From NCBI RefSeq assembly GCF_016648105.1, contig NZ_JACVVE010000022.1, positions 45,011 through 109,010 on the forward strand: DNA of 64,000 bases, written 5' to 3'. Within the stretch, counting starts at the first letter, position 1. Each line of letters opens with the position of its first letter. The notes beneath the pieces were generated by a model. That model saw only the letters and a program-made list of their open reading frames with translations, ran no database searches and was not told the origin of the DNA. Made by a program: the position numbers and the translations under genes. Below are positions 47,116-56,868 of this stretch, in pieces. This stretch comes from Pseudomonas sp. S31. GTDB lineage: Bacteria > Pseudomonadota > Gammaproteobacteria > Pseudomonadales > Pseudomonadaceae.

Positions 47116-50100
47116 ATGAACTTCTCGAAATTCTTCATTACCCGGCCGATCTTCGCCGCGGTCCTGTCGCTGATCCTGTTGATCGCGGGCTCCATCGCGC
47201 TGTTCAAGCTGCCGATCAGCGAATACCCCGAAGTGGTCCCCCCCACCGTGGTGGTGCGTGCCAACTTCCCCGGCGCCAACCCCAAGGTCATCGGCGAAAC
47301 CGTCGCCGCGCCACTGGAGCAGGCCATCACCGGGGTCGAGAACATGCTGTACATGTCCTCGCAATCCACCGCCGATGGCAAGCTAACCCTGACTATCACC
47401 TTCGCCCTGGGCACCGACCTGGACAACGCCCAGGTGCAGGTGCAGAACCGCGTCACCCGCACCCAGCCCAAGCTGCCCGAGGAAGTGACGCGTATCGGTA
47501 TCACCGTCGACAAGGCCTCGCCCGACCTGACCATGGTCGTGCACCTGACCTCGCCGGACAACCGCTACGACATGCTCTACCTGTCCAACTACGCCATCCT
47601 CAACATCAAGGACGAACTGGCACGTTTGGGCGGCGTCGGCGACGTGCAACTGTTCGGCATGGGCGACTACTCCCTGCGCGTCTGGCTCGACCCGAACAAG
47701 ACCGCATCGCGCAACCTGACCGCCAGCGACGTGGTCGCGGCCATCCGCGAGCAGAACCGCCAGGTCGCCGCCGGCCAGTTGGGCGCCCCGCCCGCGCCGG
47801 GCTCGACCAGCTTCCAGCTGTCGATCAATACCCAAGGCCGGCTGGTCAACGAGGAAGAGTTCGAGAACATCATCATCCGTGCCGGCGCCGACGGCGAGAT
47901 CACTCGCCTGAAGGACATCGCCCGGGTCGAACTGGGTTCCAGCCAGTACGCCCTGCGCTCGCTGCTGAACAACCAGCCAGCGGTGGCCATCCCGATCTTC
48001 CAGCGCCCAGGCTCCAACGCCATCGAGATCTCCGACGAGGTACGGGCGAAAATGGCCGAGCTGAAGAAGGACTTCCCCGAAGGGATGGACTACAGCATCG
48101 TCTATGACCCCACCATCTTCGTGCGCGGCTCCATAGAGGCCGTGGTGCACACCCTGTTCGAGGCCCTGGTACTGGTGGTGCTGGTGGTGATCCTGTTCCT
48201 GCAGACCTGGCGCGCCTCGATCATCCCGCTGATGGCCGTACCGGTGTCGCTGATCGGCACCTTCGCGGTGATGCACCTGTTCGGCTTCTCGCTCAACGCG
48301 CTATCCCTGTTCGGCCTGGTGCTGGCGATCGGCATCGTGGTCGACGACGCCATCGTCGTGGTGGAGAACGTCGAGCGTAACATCGGGCTGGGCCTGAAGC
48401 CGTTGGAAGCCACGCAGAAGGCCATGGGCGAAGTGACCGGGCCGATCATCGCCACCGCCCTGGTGCTGTGCGCGGTGTTCGTGCCGGCGGCGTTCATTTC
48501 TGGCCTCACCGGGCAGTTCTACAAGCAGTTCGCCCTGACCATCGCCATTTCCACGGTGATCTCGGCCTTCAACTCGCTGACCCTGTCGCCGGCGCTGGCC
48601 GCCGTGCTGCTCAAGGACCACCACGCGCCCAAGGACCGCTTCTCGCGGCTGCTGGAAAAGCTGCTGGGGGGCTGGCTGTTCGCGCCGTTCAACCGCTTCT
48701 TCGACCGCGCATCCAACCGCTATGTCGGCGGCGTGCGCCGGGTCATCCGCTCCAGTGGCATCGCCCTGTTCGTGTATGCCGGCCTGATGGGCCTGACCTA
48801 CCTGGGCTTCTCCTCGACCCCGACCGGTTTCGTCCCCGCCCAGGACAAGCAGTACCTGGTGGCCTTCGCCCAGTTGCCCGACGCCGCCAGCCTCGACCGC
48901 ACCGAGGCGGTGATCAAGCGCATGAGCGAAATCGCCCTGGAGCAACCCGGCGTGGCCGACTCGGTAGCCTTCCCCGGCCTGTCGATCAACGGTTTCACCA
49001 ACAGCCCCAACAGCGGCATCGTGTTCACCCCGCTCAAGCCGTTCGATGAGCGTAAGGACCCTAGCCAATCGGCGGCCGCTATCGCCGCGGCGCTGAACGC
49101 CAAGTTCGCCGACATCCAGGACGCCTACATCGCGATCTTCCCGCCACCACCGGTACAGGGCCTGGGCACCATCGGCGGTTTCCGCCTGCAGATCGAGGAC
49201 CGTGGCAACCTGGGCTACGAAGCACTGTACAAGGAAACCCAGAACATCATCGCCAAGAGCCACGACGTGCCTGAACTGGCGGGCCTGTTCACCAGCTACC
49301 AGGTCAACGTGCCGCAGGTCGATGCCGCCATCGACCGGGAAAAGGCCAAGACCCATGGCGTGGCGATCAACGACATCTTCGACACCCTGCAGGTGTACCT
49401 GGGTTCGTTGTACACCAACGACTTCAACCGCTTCGGCCGTACCTACCAGGTCAACGTCCAGGCCGAGCAGCAGTTCCGCCTCGACGCCGAGCAGATCGGC
49501 CAACTGAAGGTGCGCAACAACCTCGGCGAGATGATCCCGCTGGCGACCTTCCTCAAGGTCAGCGACACCTCCGGGCCTGATCGGGTCATGCACTACAACG
49601 GCTTCATCACTGCCGAGATCAACGGTGCCGCCGCCCCAGGGTACAGCTCCGGCCAGGCCGAAGCCGCGATCGAGAAACTGCTGAAGCAGGAACTGCCCAA
49701 CGGCATGACGTTCGAGTGGACCGACCTGACCTACCAGCAGATCCTCTCGGGCAACACCGCGCTGCTGGTATTCCCGCTGTGCGTGCTGCTGGCCTTCCTG
49801 GTGCTGGCCGCCCAGTACGAAAGCTGGAGCCTGCCACTGGCGGTGATCCTGATCGTGCCGATGACCCTGCTGTCGGCCATCACCGGCGTGATCGTCTCCG
49901 GCGGTGACAACAACATCTTCACCCAGATCGGCCTGATCGTGTTGGTGGGCCTGGCGTGCAAGAACGCGATCCTGATCGTCGAGTTCGCCAAGGACGAGCA
50001 AGCCAAGGGCCTCGACCCGCTGGCTGCGGTACTGGAAGCCTGCCGCCTGCGCTTGCGGCCGATCCTGATGACCTCGATCGCCTTCATCATGGGCGTGGTA

Positions 50101-50295
50101 CCGCTGGTGTTCTCCTCCGGTGCCGGCTCCGAAATGCGCCATGCCATGGGCGTGGCGGTGTTCTCCGGGATGATCGGCGTGACCGTGTTCGGCCTGTTCC
50201 TGACCCCGGTGTTCTTCTTCCTGATTCGCCGCTTCGTGGAGCGTCGCCAGGCCCGCAAGGCCGCGGCCGCACCCGCGCTGGAGAGCCACGCATGA
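47116..50295 (+). CDS. mexF: MexF, RND inner-membrane efflux transporter
   Basis: Proton-driven inner-membrane pump of 1059 residues with twelve helices and two large periplasmic loops. It starts MNFSKFFITRPIFAAVLSLI. Key features are the TM4 aspartate pair in GIVVDDAIVVVENVERN and the conserved FVPAAFISGLTGQFYKQFALTIAIST. In the second half, ISGLACKNAILIVEFAKDEQ-type sequence (VGLACKNAILIVEFA) and RLRPILMTSIAFIMGVVPL are present. RBS GGGACG precedes the start, 12 bp after mexE. Its last four bases are shared with the oprN start (ATGA). Confidence 0.96.
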   Translation: MNFSKFFITRPIFAAVLSLILLIAGSIALFKLPISEYPEVVPPTVVVRANFPGANPKVIGETVAAPLEQAITGVENMLYMSSQSTADGKLTLTITFALGTDLDNAQVQVQNRVTRTQPKLPEEVTRIGITVDKASPDLTMVVHLTSPDNRYDMLYLSNYAILNIKDELARLGGVGDVQLFGMGDYSLRVWLDPNKTASRNLTASDVVAAIREQNRQVAAGQLGAPPAPGSTSFQLSINTQGRLVNEEEFENIIIRAGADGEITRLKDIARVELGSSQYALRSLLNNQPAVAIPIFQRPGSNAIEISDEVRAKMAELKKDFPEGMDYSIVYDPTIFVRGSIEAVVHTLFEALVLVVLVVILFLQTWRASIIPLMAVPVSLIGTFAVMHLFGFSLNALSLFGLVLAIGIVVDDAIVVVENVERNIGLGLKPLEATQKAMGEVTGPIIATALVLCAVFVPAAFISGLTGQFYKQFALTIAISTVISAFNSLTLSPALAAVLLKDHHAPKDRFSRLLEKLLGGWLFAPFNRFFDRASNRYVGGVRRVIRSSGIALFVYAGLMGLTYLGFSSTPTGFVPAQDKQYLVAFAQLPDAASLDRTEAVIKRMSEIALEQPGVADSVAFPGLSINGFTNSPNSGIVFTPLKPFDERKDPSQSAAAIAAALNAKFADIQDAYIAIFPPPPVQGLGTIGGFRLQIEDRGNLGYEALYKETQNIIAKSHDVPELAGLFTSYQVNVPQVDAAIDREKAKTHGVAINDIFDTLQVYLGSLYTNDFNRFGRTYQVNVQAEQQFRLDAEQIGQLKVRNNLGEMIPLATFLKVSDTSGPDRVMHYNGFITAEINGAAAPGYSSGQAEAAIEKLLKQELPNGMTFEWTDLTYQQILSGNTALLVFPLCVLLAFLVLAAQYESWSLPLAVILIVPMTLLSAITGVIVSGGDNNIFTQIGLIVLVGLACKNAILIVEFAKDEQAKGLDPLAAVLEACRLRLRPILMTSIAFIMGVVPLVFSSGAGSEMRHAMGVAVFSGMIGVTVFGLFLTPVFFFLIRRFVERRQARKAAAAPALESHA

Positions 50296-51707
50296 ACCTG
50301 CTCAAACCCCTGACCCCGAGCCTGTTGGCCATGGCCCTGGCGGCCTGCGCGGTGGGCCCGGACTACCAGGCGCCGACCACCGCACCCGCCAGCCTGGGCA
50401 GTGATGCCCAGGCCCAGGCCTTCGACCGTGGCCACTTCGAGAGCATCTGGTGGAAACAGTTCGACGACCCGGTACTGAACCAGCTGGTGCAAGCCTCGCT
50501 GGACGGCAACCGCGACCTGCGCGTAGCGTTCGCCCGACTCAAGTCGGCCCGGGCGATCCGCGAGGATGCCGAGAACGACACCTTCCCGGTGGTCACCAGT
50601 CGCGCCAGCAGCGAGGTCGGCAAGGGCCAGGTGCCTGGCCAGACCGAGCAGCGGGTCAACAGCGAGCGCTACGACCTGGGCCTGGACATGGCCTGGGAGC
50701 TCGACCTGTTCGGCCGCATCCAGCGCCAGATCGAAGCCAGCGAGGCCCAGGAAGCGGCGGCCCAGGCCGACCTGCAACAGTTGCAGGTCAGCCTGATCGC
50801 CGAACTGGTCGATGCCTATGGGCAACTGCGTGGCGCCCAGTTGCGCGAGCAGATTGCCCTGGCCAACCTCAAGACCCAGCAGGAGTCGCGCAGCATCACC
50901 GTGACCCTGCGCGACGCTGGGGTCGGCAACGAACTCGACGTGGTCCGCGCCGATGCCCGCCTGGCGGGTGTCGAAGCCACCGTGCCGCAGCTGCAGGCCG
51001 AGCAGGTGCGCGCCCGCAACCGCATCGCCACCCTGCTCGGCCAGCGGCCTGACGCGCTGAGCGTCGACCTCTCGCCCAAGGCCTTGCCGGCCATCGCCAA
51101 GGCCTTGCCGGTGGGCGATCCGGGCGAACTGCTCCGGCGCCGCCCGGATATCCGCAGCGCCGAACGCCAGTTGGCCGCGGCCACCGCCAACGTCGGCGTG
51201 GCCACCGCCGATCTGTTTCCACGGGTCAGCCTGAGCGGCTTCCTTGGTTTTACCGCCGCGCGCGGTTCGCAGATCGGTTCGTCGGCGGCCAACGCCTGGT
51301 CCCTGGGCCCCAGCATCACCTGGGCCGCCTTCGACCTGGGCAGCGTGCGGGCCCGCCTGCGCGGGGCCAAGGCCGATGCCGACGGCGCCCTGGCCAGTTA
51401 TGAGCAGCACGTGTTGCTGGCCCTGGAAGAATCGGCCAATGCCTTCAGTGACTACGGCAAGCGCCAGCAGCGCCTGCTGTCGCTGATGCGCCAAAGCGAT
51501 GCCAGCCGCAAGGCCGCGGACCTGGCCTCGGTGCGCTACCGCGAAGGTACCGTGGACTACCTGGTGCTGCTCGACGCCGAGCGCGAGCGCCTGAGCGCCG
51601 AAGATGCCCAGGCCCAAGGCGAGGTCGAGCTGTATCGCGGCATCGTCGCGATCTACAAGGCCCTGGGTGGGGGCTGGCAGCCTGAGACGGTGGCCAGCGC
51701 GCACTGA
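50292..51707 (+). CDS. oprN: OprN-type outer-membrane efflux lipoprotein
   Basis: TolC-like outer-membrane channel of the pump, 471 residues. Lipobox LAMALAAC (Cys19) followed by AVGPDYQAP, the standard NodT-family start. Two OEP repeats follow: FDDPVLNQLVQASLDGNRDLRVAFARLKSARA with LGLDMAWELDLFGRIQRQIEAS, then RRRPDIRSAERQLAAATANVGVATADLFPRVSLSG with WAAFDLGSVRARLRGAKA. The ATG at 50292 overlaps the mexF stop by 4 bp. A strong terminator follows at 51747. Confidence 0.95.
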   Translation: MNLLKPLTPSLLAMALAACAVGPDYQAPTTAPASLGSDAQAQAFDRGHFESIWWKQFDDPVLNQLVQASLDGNRDLRVAFARLKSARAIREDAENDTFPVVTSRASSEVGKGQVPGQTEQRVNSERYDLGLDMAWELDLFGRIQRQIEASEAQEAAAQADLQQLQVSLIAELVDAYGQLRGAQLREQIALANLKTQQESRSITVTLRDAGVGNELDVVRADARLAGVEATVPQLQAEQVRARNRIATLLGQRPDALSVDLSPKALPAIAKALPVGDPGELLRRRPDIRSAERQLAAATANVGVATADLFPRVSLSGFLGFTAARGSQIGSSAANAWSLGPSITWAAFDLGSVRARLRGAKADADGALASYEQHVLLALEESANAFSDYGKRQQRLLSLMRQSDASRKAADLASVRYREGTVDYLVLLDAERERLSAEDAQAQGEVELYRGIVAIYKALGGGWQPETVASAH

Positions 51708-51746
51708 TTCAACGACTCCTTTGGTTGGTTCCTCCCCCAACCGTTT

Positions 51747-51778
51747 GCCCCGCTGGCCTTGGCCTGCGGGGCTTTTTT
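51747..51778 (+). terminator. Rho-independent terminator of mexEF-oprN
   Basis: GCCCCGC (51747-51753), a 12-base loop, GCGGGGC (51766-51772), then TTTTTT (51773-51778). Located 40 bp after the oprN stop. Confidence 0.93.
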
Positions 51779-51845
51779 ATGGTTTGGCTTGAGACTTGTA
51801 GTGTTCTGCCCCAAGCTCTGCCCTTCCACTGCTGCGGAACGCCCG

Positions 51846-52901
51846 ATGCCCAGACGCCACCATTACCTGATCGCCTTGTCGCTGCTGATCCTGGTGTCGG
51901 CCGCGTTCGTCTACCTGCGCCGGGCGCCGCAAACCGTCGCGCCCAGCCTGCCGCCGCACAGCTACAGCAAGGCCCTGCGCCAGGCCCACGACGGCCTGCC
52001 GGGGGCGGCACGGGTGCTGTACCAGCAATTGCAGCGCGATGACATCACCGCCATACGCCGCGCCGCGCTCTACGCCGAGCTGCCCAACTACCCCTCGCCG
52101 CAGGCCTTGAAACTGGCGCGCCACGACCTGGAAAACGACGACCCGCTGGTGCGCCGGGCGGCCATCGCCAGCGTTCGTCGGCTGCTGCCCGCAGCGCAAC
52201 GCAGCCTGGTGCTGGGCCCGTTGCTCGATGATGACGAGCAGAGCGTGCGTTTTGCCGCGGTCGATGCCCTGCTCGGCTTGGATCCGGATGCCATCGGCCT
52301 CTATTTCGGCCCGCTGCAGAGTGCGCTGGAGCAGTATCAGCAGGCCCTGGAGCAGCAACCCGAGGATGCCGGGGCGCAAGTACACCTGGCGCGCCTTTAC
52401 CTGCATGAGAACGACTATACCCAAGCCGCGCAGGCGTTGAATCGCAGCCTCGAAGTCGCCCCGGACAACCTCGAGGCCCTGGCCACCCAGGTGCGCCTGC
52501 TCGAACGCCAGGGCCAGCATGACGCGTCGCGCCAGGTACTGGCCAAGGCCCTGGCCCTGCGCCCGGACTCCGCCTTCCTGCAATATGAGCTGGGGCTCTG
52601 GCTCAATCGCCATCAACAACCCGAGTATGCGCTGCTGGCCTTGTCTCGCGCGGTCGAACTGGAACCGGAAAACCCCGACTATCGCTATACCCTGGCCGTC
52701 ACCCTGCATGCCCTGGAGCAAGTCGACGCGGCGCAGAAGCAGCTGGAAACACTGCTCAGCCGCCAGCCCGCCAACCGCCGAGCGCGGGTGCTGCTGATCC
52801 AGTACTGGAAGGAAACCGGCCAGTTGCAGAACGTCCAGGTGTTGTTGGCCGAGCTGGAGCAGCAAAACCCGGATGACCCGCTGCTTCAACAAGGCTTGTA
52901 G
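51846..52901 (+). CDS. membrane-anchored TPR protein
   Basis: A 351-residue protein with a single N-terminal membrane helix (HYLIALSLLILVSAAFVYL, about 6-24) and then a soluble part, predicted periplasmic. Residues ~40-150 are HEAT-like (DPLVRRAAIASVRRLLPAA, DDDEQSVRFAAVDALLGLDPDAIG). Residues ~155-345 hold tetratricopeptide repeats (LARLYLHENDYTQAAQALNRSLEVAPDN, QYELGLWLNRHQQPEYALLALSRAVELEPENPDYRYTLAV). Such proteins act as adaptors in cell-envelope complexes; the partner is unknown. GGAAC precedes the ATG at 51846. Conserved in Pseudomonas next to mexEF-oprN and the sensor kinase that follows. Confidence 0.82.
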   Translation: MPRRHHYLIALSLLILVSAAFVYLRRAPQTVAPSLPPHSYSKALRQAHDGLPGAARVLYQQLQRDDITAIRRAALYAELPNYPSPQALKLARHDLENDDPLVRRAAIASVRRLLPAAQRSLVLGPLLDDDEQSVRFAAVDALLGLDPDAIGLYFGPLQSALEQYQQALEQQPEDAGAQVHLARLYLHENDYTQAAQALNRSLEVAPDNLEALATQVRLLERQGQHDASRQVLAKALALRPDSAFLQYELGLWLNRHQQPEYALLALSRAVELEPENPDYRYTLAVTLHALEQVDAAQKQLETLLSRQPANRRARVLLIQYWKETGQLQNVQVLLAELEQQNPDDPLLQQGL

Positions 52902-52980
52902 AAAAACCTCAATTAGGTTGAACCCCTGAAGACGCCGAGTGGTCCAGTGGGTATCTGATCCTTGCCACAGGAGCTTCACC

Positions 52981-54579
52981 GTGGCCAGTTCGTTACCGAC
53001 CGACGAACGTGCCTTGATTCTGGCACCCACCGGGGTGGCCACCCAGATGTCCTCCCTCCTGGCGTCGGTGGGCATCGCCAGTCTGCGCGCGGCTGATGCT
53101 GCAGCCCTTGGCGCTCGACTGGACGAAGGCGCCGGCGTGGCGATCATCGACTATCGCACCCTGCACGATGGCCCCAGCGCCGAATTGCAGGCTTTCATCG
53201 CCCAGCAACCTGATTGGTCCGACCTGCCGGTATTGCTGCTCAGTGACAGCGCAACCTTGGGCCCTGCATACCCCTGGCTGGGAAACGTAGTGGTTCTGGA
53301 CCCGCCCCTCGATGGCGCGCGGATGCTGCCGTTGGTCGACAAGGCGCTGCGCTCGCGCCGCCGCCAGTACCAGGCACGCGATGCCTTGCAGGACATGCAA
53401 CGGCGCCTGGAAACCGCCAGCAGTGAGTCGGATGTGGCGGAACGGAGCAAGCGCCAGAACCAGAAAATGGATGCCATTGGCCAATTGGCAGCGGGCGTCG
53501 CGCACGATTTCAACAACCTCCTGACCAGTATCGGTGGTAGCTTCGAGTTGATCGATCGGCGCTTGCGCCAAGGCCGCACCGAGGGCCTGGAGGGCGTGCT
53601 GCAAATGGGCCAGGAAGCTGTCGGCCGAGCCGCTCGTCTGACTCATCGCCTGTTGGCGTTCTCATCCCGGCAATCGCTGCGCCACCAGTGCGTCGACCTG
53701 CGCCAGTTGCTCGATAGGCAACGCCTGCAGGCAGGCCTGAGCCGGGATGTGAACCTGAACATGCAACTGGCCGACGACCTCTGGCCGGCTGCAGCCGACG
53801 ATGGCCAATTGCGGGAAGCGCTCGATAACCTGCTGCTCAACGCCTGCGAAGCCATGCCCAACGGTGGCGTATTGCGCATCGAGGCCTGCAATCGCCAGGT
53901 TGCCCGCCAAGGCCTCGGCGAAACCGGCCTGCCGCGAGGGGATTACCTGTGCCTGAGCATCATCGATGACGGCCGAGGCATGTCGCAAGGTACCCTGGAG
54001 CATGCCTTCGAGCCGTTCTTCAGTACCAAGCCGGTCGGTCAGGGCATCGGCCTCGGGTTGTCGATGGTCTACGGCTTCAGTCGCCAGTCCCACGGTCATG
54101 TGGCGTTGCACAGCCGCATCGGTCACGGCACCCAGGTCGATCTGTACTTGCCCCGCTACCTCGATGAAGTGGCTACGCCCTCGCCCCCGGCAAGGGCGCC
54201 GCGTCGAGCCAAAGGCCGCCATATCCTGTTGGTAGAAGACGACATACATGTCCGGCAGCTGCTGTGCGAGGCGCTCGACGAAGCGGGATTCGACTGCCAT
54301 AGCCTGCCTGACGCCAACGCGGCGCTGCAGGTGCTGCGCTCTTCCCAGGCCGTGGACCTGCTGCTCAGCGACGTTGGCCTGCCGGGCATGAATGGTCGGC
54401 AACTGGCAGAAATCGCCCGCACCTTGCGCCCGCAACTGCCGGTGCTGTTCATCACCGGCTATGCCGAAACCGCCATGACCCGCGAAGCATTCCTGGCGCC
54501 GGGCATGCAATTGATCTGCAAGCCCTTCGAACTCAAGCAGTTGCAGGACCAGGTGGCGCAGATGCTCGGCAGCGATTGA
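52981..54579 (+). CDS. hybrid sensor histidine kinase/response regulator
   Basis: Cytoplasmic hybrid kinase of 532 residues. Residues ~8-125 look like a degenerate receiver or sensor domain (ALILAPTGVATQMSSLLASVGI). A coiled-coil (about 127-165) precedes HisKA with the phospho-accepting His175 (LAAGVAHDFNNLLTSIGG). HATPase_c follows (LLLNACEAMPNGGVLRIEA, DDGRGMSQG, GQGIGLGLSMVYGF), then a C-terminal receiver (HILLVEDDIHVRQLL, Asp464 in LLLSDVGLPGMNG, CKPF lysine). No membrane segment is seen. The start is GTG at 52981, 8 bases after AGGAG; an ATG at 52939 has no RBS. It converges with a related kinase gene. Confidence 0.9.
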   Translation: MASSLPTDERALILAPTGVATQMSSLLASVGIASLRAADAAALGARLDEGAGVAIIDYRTLHDGPSAELQAFIAQQPDWSDLPVLLLSDSATLGPAYPWLGNVVVLDPPLDGARMLPLVDKALRSRRRQYQARDALQDMQRRLETASSESDVAERSKRQNQKMDAIGQLAAGVAHDFNNLLTSIGGSFELIDRRLRQGRTEGLEGVLQMGQEAVGRAARLTHRLLAFSSRQSLRHQCVDLRQLLDRQRLQAGLSRDVNLNMQLADDLWPAAADDGQLREALDNLLLNACEAMPNGGVLRIEACNRQVARQGLGETGLPRGDYLCLSIIDDGRGMSQGTLEHAFEPFFSTKPVGQGIGLGLSMVYGFSRQSHGHVALHSRIGHGTQVDLYLPRYLDEVATPSPPARAPRRAKGRHILLVEDDIHVRQLLCEALDEAGFDCHSLPDANAALQVLRSSQAVDLLLSDVGLPGMNGRQLAEIARTLRPQLPVLFITGYAETAMTREAFLAPGMQLICKPFELKQLQDQVAQMLGSD

Positions 54580-54583
54580 ACAG

Positions 54584-56724
54584 TCAAATGCCGAGCATGC
54601 TCACTGCCTGGCTCGCCAGTCTCTGCAACGAAAACGGCTTGAGCATCAGCGCCGTGCCAGGTTCATTCAGCAGCCGCTGCTCGATCGGCGTGTCGGTGAA
54701 GCCGGTGATGAACAGGACCTTCTGTTCGGGGTTGATCATGCGCAGGGTCTTGGCCAACTGCCGCCCGCTGAAACCACCTGGCAGGCCGATATCGGTGACC
54801 ACCAGGTCGAAGGGGCCCTGCTGCTGGAAGGCATCGAGGGCGCTGTAGGCATCGAATGCATCGAACACCTCGAAACCACGCTCGGCCAGGTACTCATGCA
54901 TCAATGTGCGCAAATTGGCTTCGTCGTCGACCAGCAACAGGCGCTGGCCGTCAGCGGGCCTGTCGATCGGTGCCGGCAGGCTGGGCTCCGCCGGCACGGG
55001 TTGCAGACTGCGCGGGAACAACATCGAGACTCGGGCACCTTGGCCAGGAGCGGACTCTATCCAGACATAGCCACCCGACTGGCGCACAAAGCCATAGACC
55101 ATCGACAAGCCCATGCCAGCGCCGCGGCCCGCGGGCTTGGTGGTATAGAACGGATCGAACACCCGCGAAACCTCCTCGGCGGACATGCCATGTCCGGTAT
55201 CCTCGACATGCAGGGCCACGTAATCGCCCGGCGGCAGGCCGCCCTCATCGGGGAACGCACTGGTCAAACGCTCGTTGACGCTACGAATGGTCACGCTTCC
55301 ACGATCAAGGCTGGCCTCCCGGGCGTTGATACATAGATTGATGATCGCGTTGTCCAACTGACCGACATCCAGGCACACCGGCCAGGGCAGGACATCGAGC
55401 TGCCATTGCAGGCGCATCTGCGCACCAAGGGCCTGGCGCAACAGCGGTTCGAGGCCGGACAAATGACGATTGATGTCCAGCGGCCGTGGCGCCAGCGGCT
55501 GGCTACGGGAGAATGCCAGCAGTCGGTGGGTCAGGCTCATGGCCCGCTGCACCGAGTCGCGAGCCAGGTCGGTGTAGGTTTCCAGGCCTTCCAGGCGACC
55601 CTGCGCCAGGCGCCGCTGAAGCAGCTCCAGGCTGCCGCCGATGCCCGACAGCAGGTTGTTCATTTCGTGAGCCATGCCGCCGGCCATCTGGCCAACCGTT
55701 TCGAGACGATGGCTGTCACGCATCAGGGCCTCGGCCTGGCGGATCGCCGCCTCCTGCTCGGCGGTGATGTCCCGGCCTACCGCAGTGAACGAATCACCGT
55801 CGAAGCGGGCGGTCCAGCGAAACCTGCGGTAATGCCCGTCCTGATGACGTACGCGGGTGATCACCGGCTCTTCGAGCTTGCCGTGCACCACGTCGATCAC
55901 CGCCACCTGGACTTCGGTACGGTCGGCCGGGTGCACCATTTCGAGAACCGGCGTATCCATTACCTGCGCTTCGCTCCAGCCAAGTATGCGGTACAGGGCC
56001 GGGTTGGCCGCCATGAACTTGAGCTCGCGGGTGACGATCAGCATCGCGTCGCTCGACAGTTGCCAGATATGCTCGCGATCGGCCATGTAGCGGGCGATCT
56101 GGGCCTCGAAACTCTGCGCCTGGTCACGCCAGGCCTGGTGCGCGGCTACGCTGGCGGTGGTGTCGATAACGGTGTGCAGGAACCCCCCACCTCGCCGTCT
56201 TCGTCGCGGATAGGCGAGTAGCTGAAGGCGAACCAGCCTGTGCTGTCGGACGCCCCCCGAGGAATGCTTACTGGCTGGTCCTCGATGAAGCTGGAATGGC
56301 CTTCCAGCACCTTGAACACCCAAGGCCCCACGTCTTCCCAGGCGGCATGCCACACCTCGTCGAAGCGCTGGCCCTGGACATCGGGCACATCGACCCGCAG
56401 TGCCAGGTAGGCATCGTTGCAGATCACGATCATGTTGCCGCCCCACACCACCGCACTGGGGAAGGCCGAGGACAGCATCATGTCCACCGCGATGCGCAAC
56501 GTTGCCGGCCAGCGGGGCAACGGCCCCAGCGGCGTATGCGCCCAGTCGAAAGCCGCCAGACGCTTGCCTTGGGCCTCTGCGCTGCTGGCACTGGGTGCCA
56601 GCAATACAGCTGGCGGTTCGGGTCTACGTGGTGGAGTTTTCGCGACCAAACCCTGATCCTTATCCAATTCGAGTGGATTGCACTGGCATGATCCGGGTCG
56701 GTGGCCAGGCCTGCAAGCGTCCAT
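54584..56724 (-). pseudogene. hybrid histidine kinase with two PAS domains, frameshifted in a G6 run
   Basis: Two reading frames together give one normal kinase. The N-terminal frame (down to about 56188) encodes a PAS-like domain, AAFDWAHTPLGPLPRWPATL to WFAFSYSPIRDEDGEVGG. The second frame picks up at GGFLHTVIDTTASVAAHQAW and continues through another PAS (HIWQLSSDAMLIVTRELKFMAA), HisKA (MAGGMAHEMNNLLSGIGG), HATPase (DTGHGMSAEEVSRVFDPFYTTKP) and a receiver (LLLVDDEANLRTLM, VVTDIGLPGG). The break is at the C6 run 56183-56188 (G6 in mRNA). One missing G, an assembly error, or -1 slippage at G_GGG_GGT would explain it. The start is uncertain: ATG at 56724 or TTG at 56649 with AAGGA upstream. 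Confidence 0.8.
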
Positions 56725-56868
56725 GATCAGACACGCGCACCTGGCGGCGGTTCCGACCGTCGGCCGAGGGCCCTCGGGCAGGCGGCCTGCCAAACCGGGA
56801 CTATGCTGTTCAGGCCTGCACAAGCGCTTGTAACGCCCCCTTTAACGCTAGCCGACGGGAAACTGATC

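Noticed and set aside
48301..50289. 662-codon open frame opposite mexF
   Set aside because: Antisense shadow; glutamine-, histidine- and glycine-rich sequence with no domain.
54584..56446. Single 620-codon kinase starting at 56446
   Set aside because: Its first ~85 codons are out of phase with the conserved PAS sequence read in the neighbouring frame; the true frame changes at 56183-56188.
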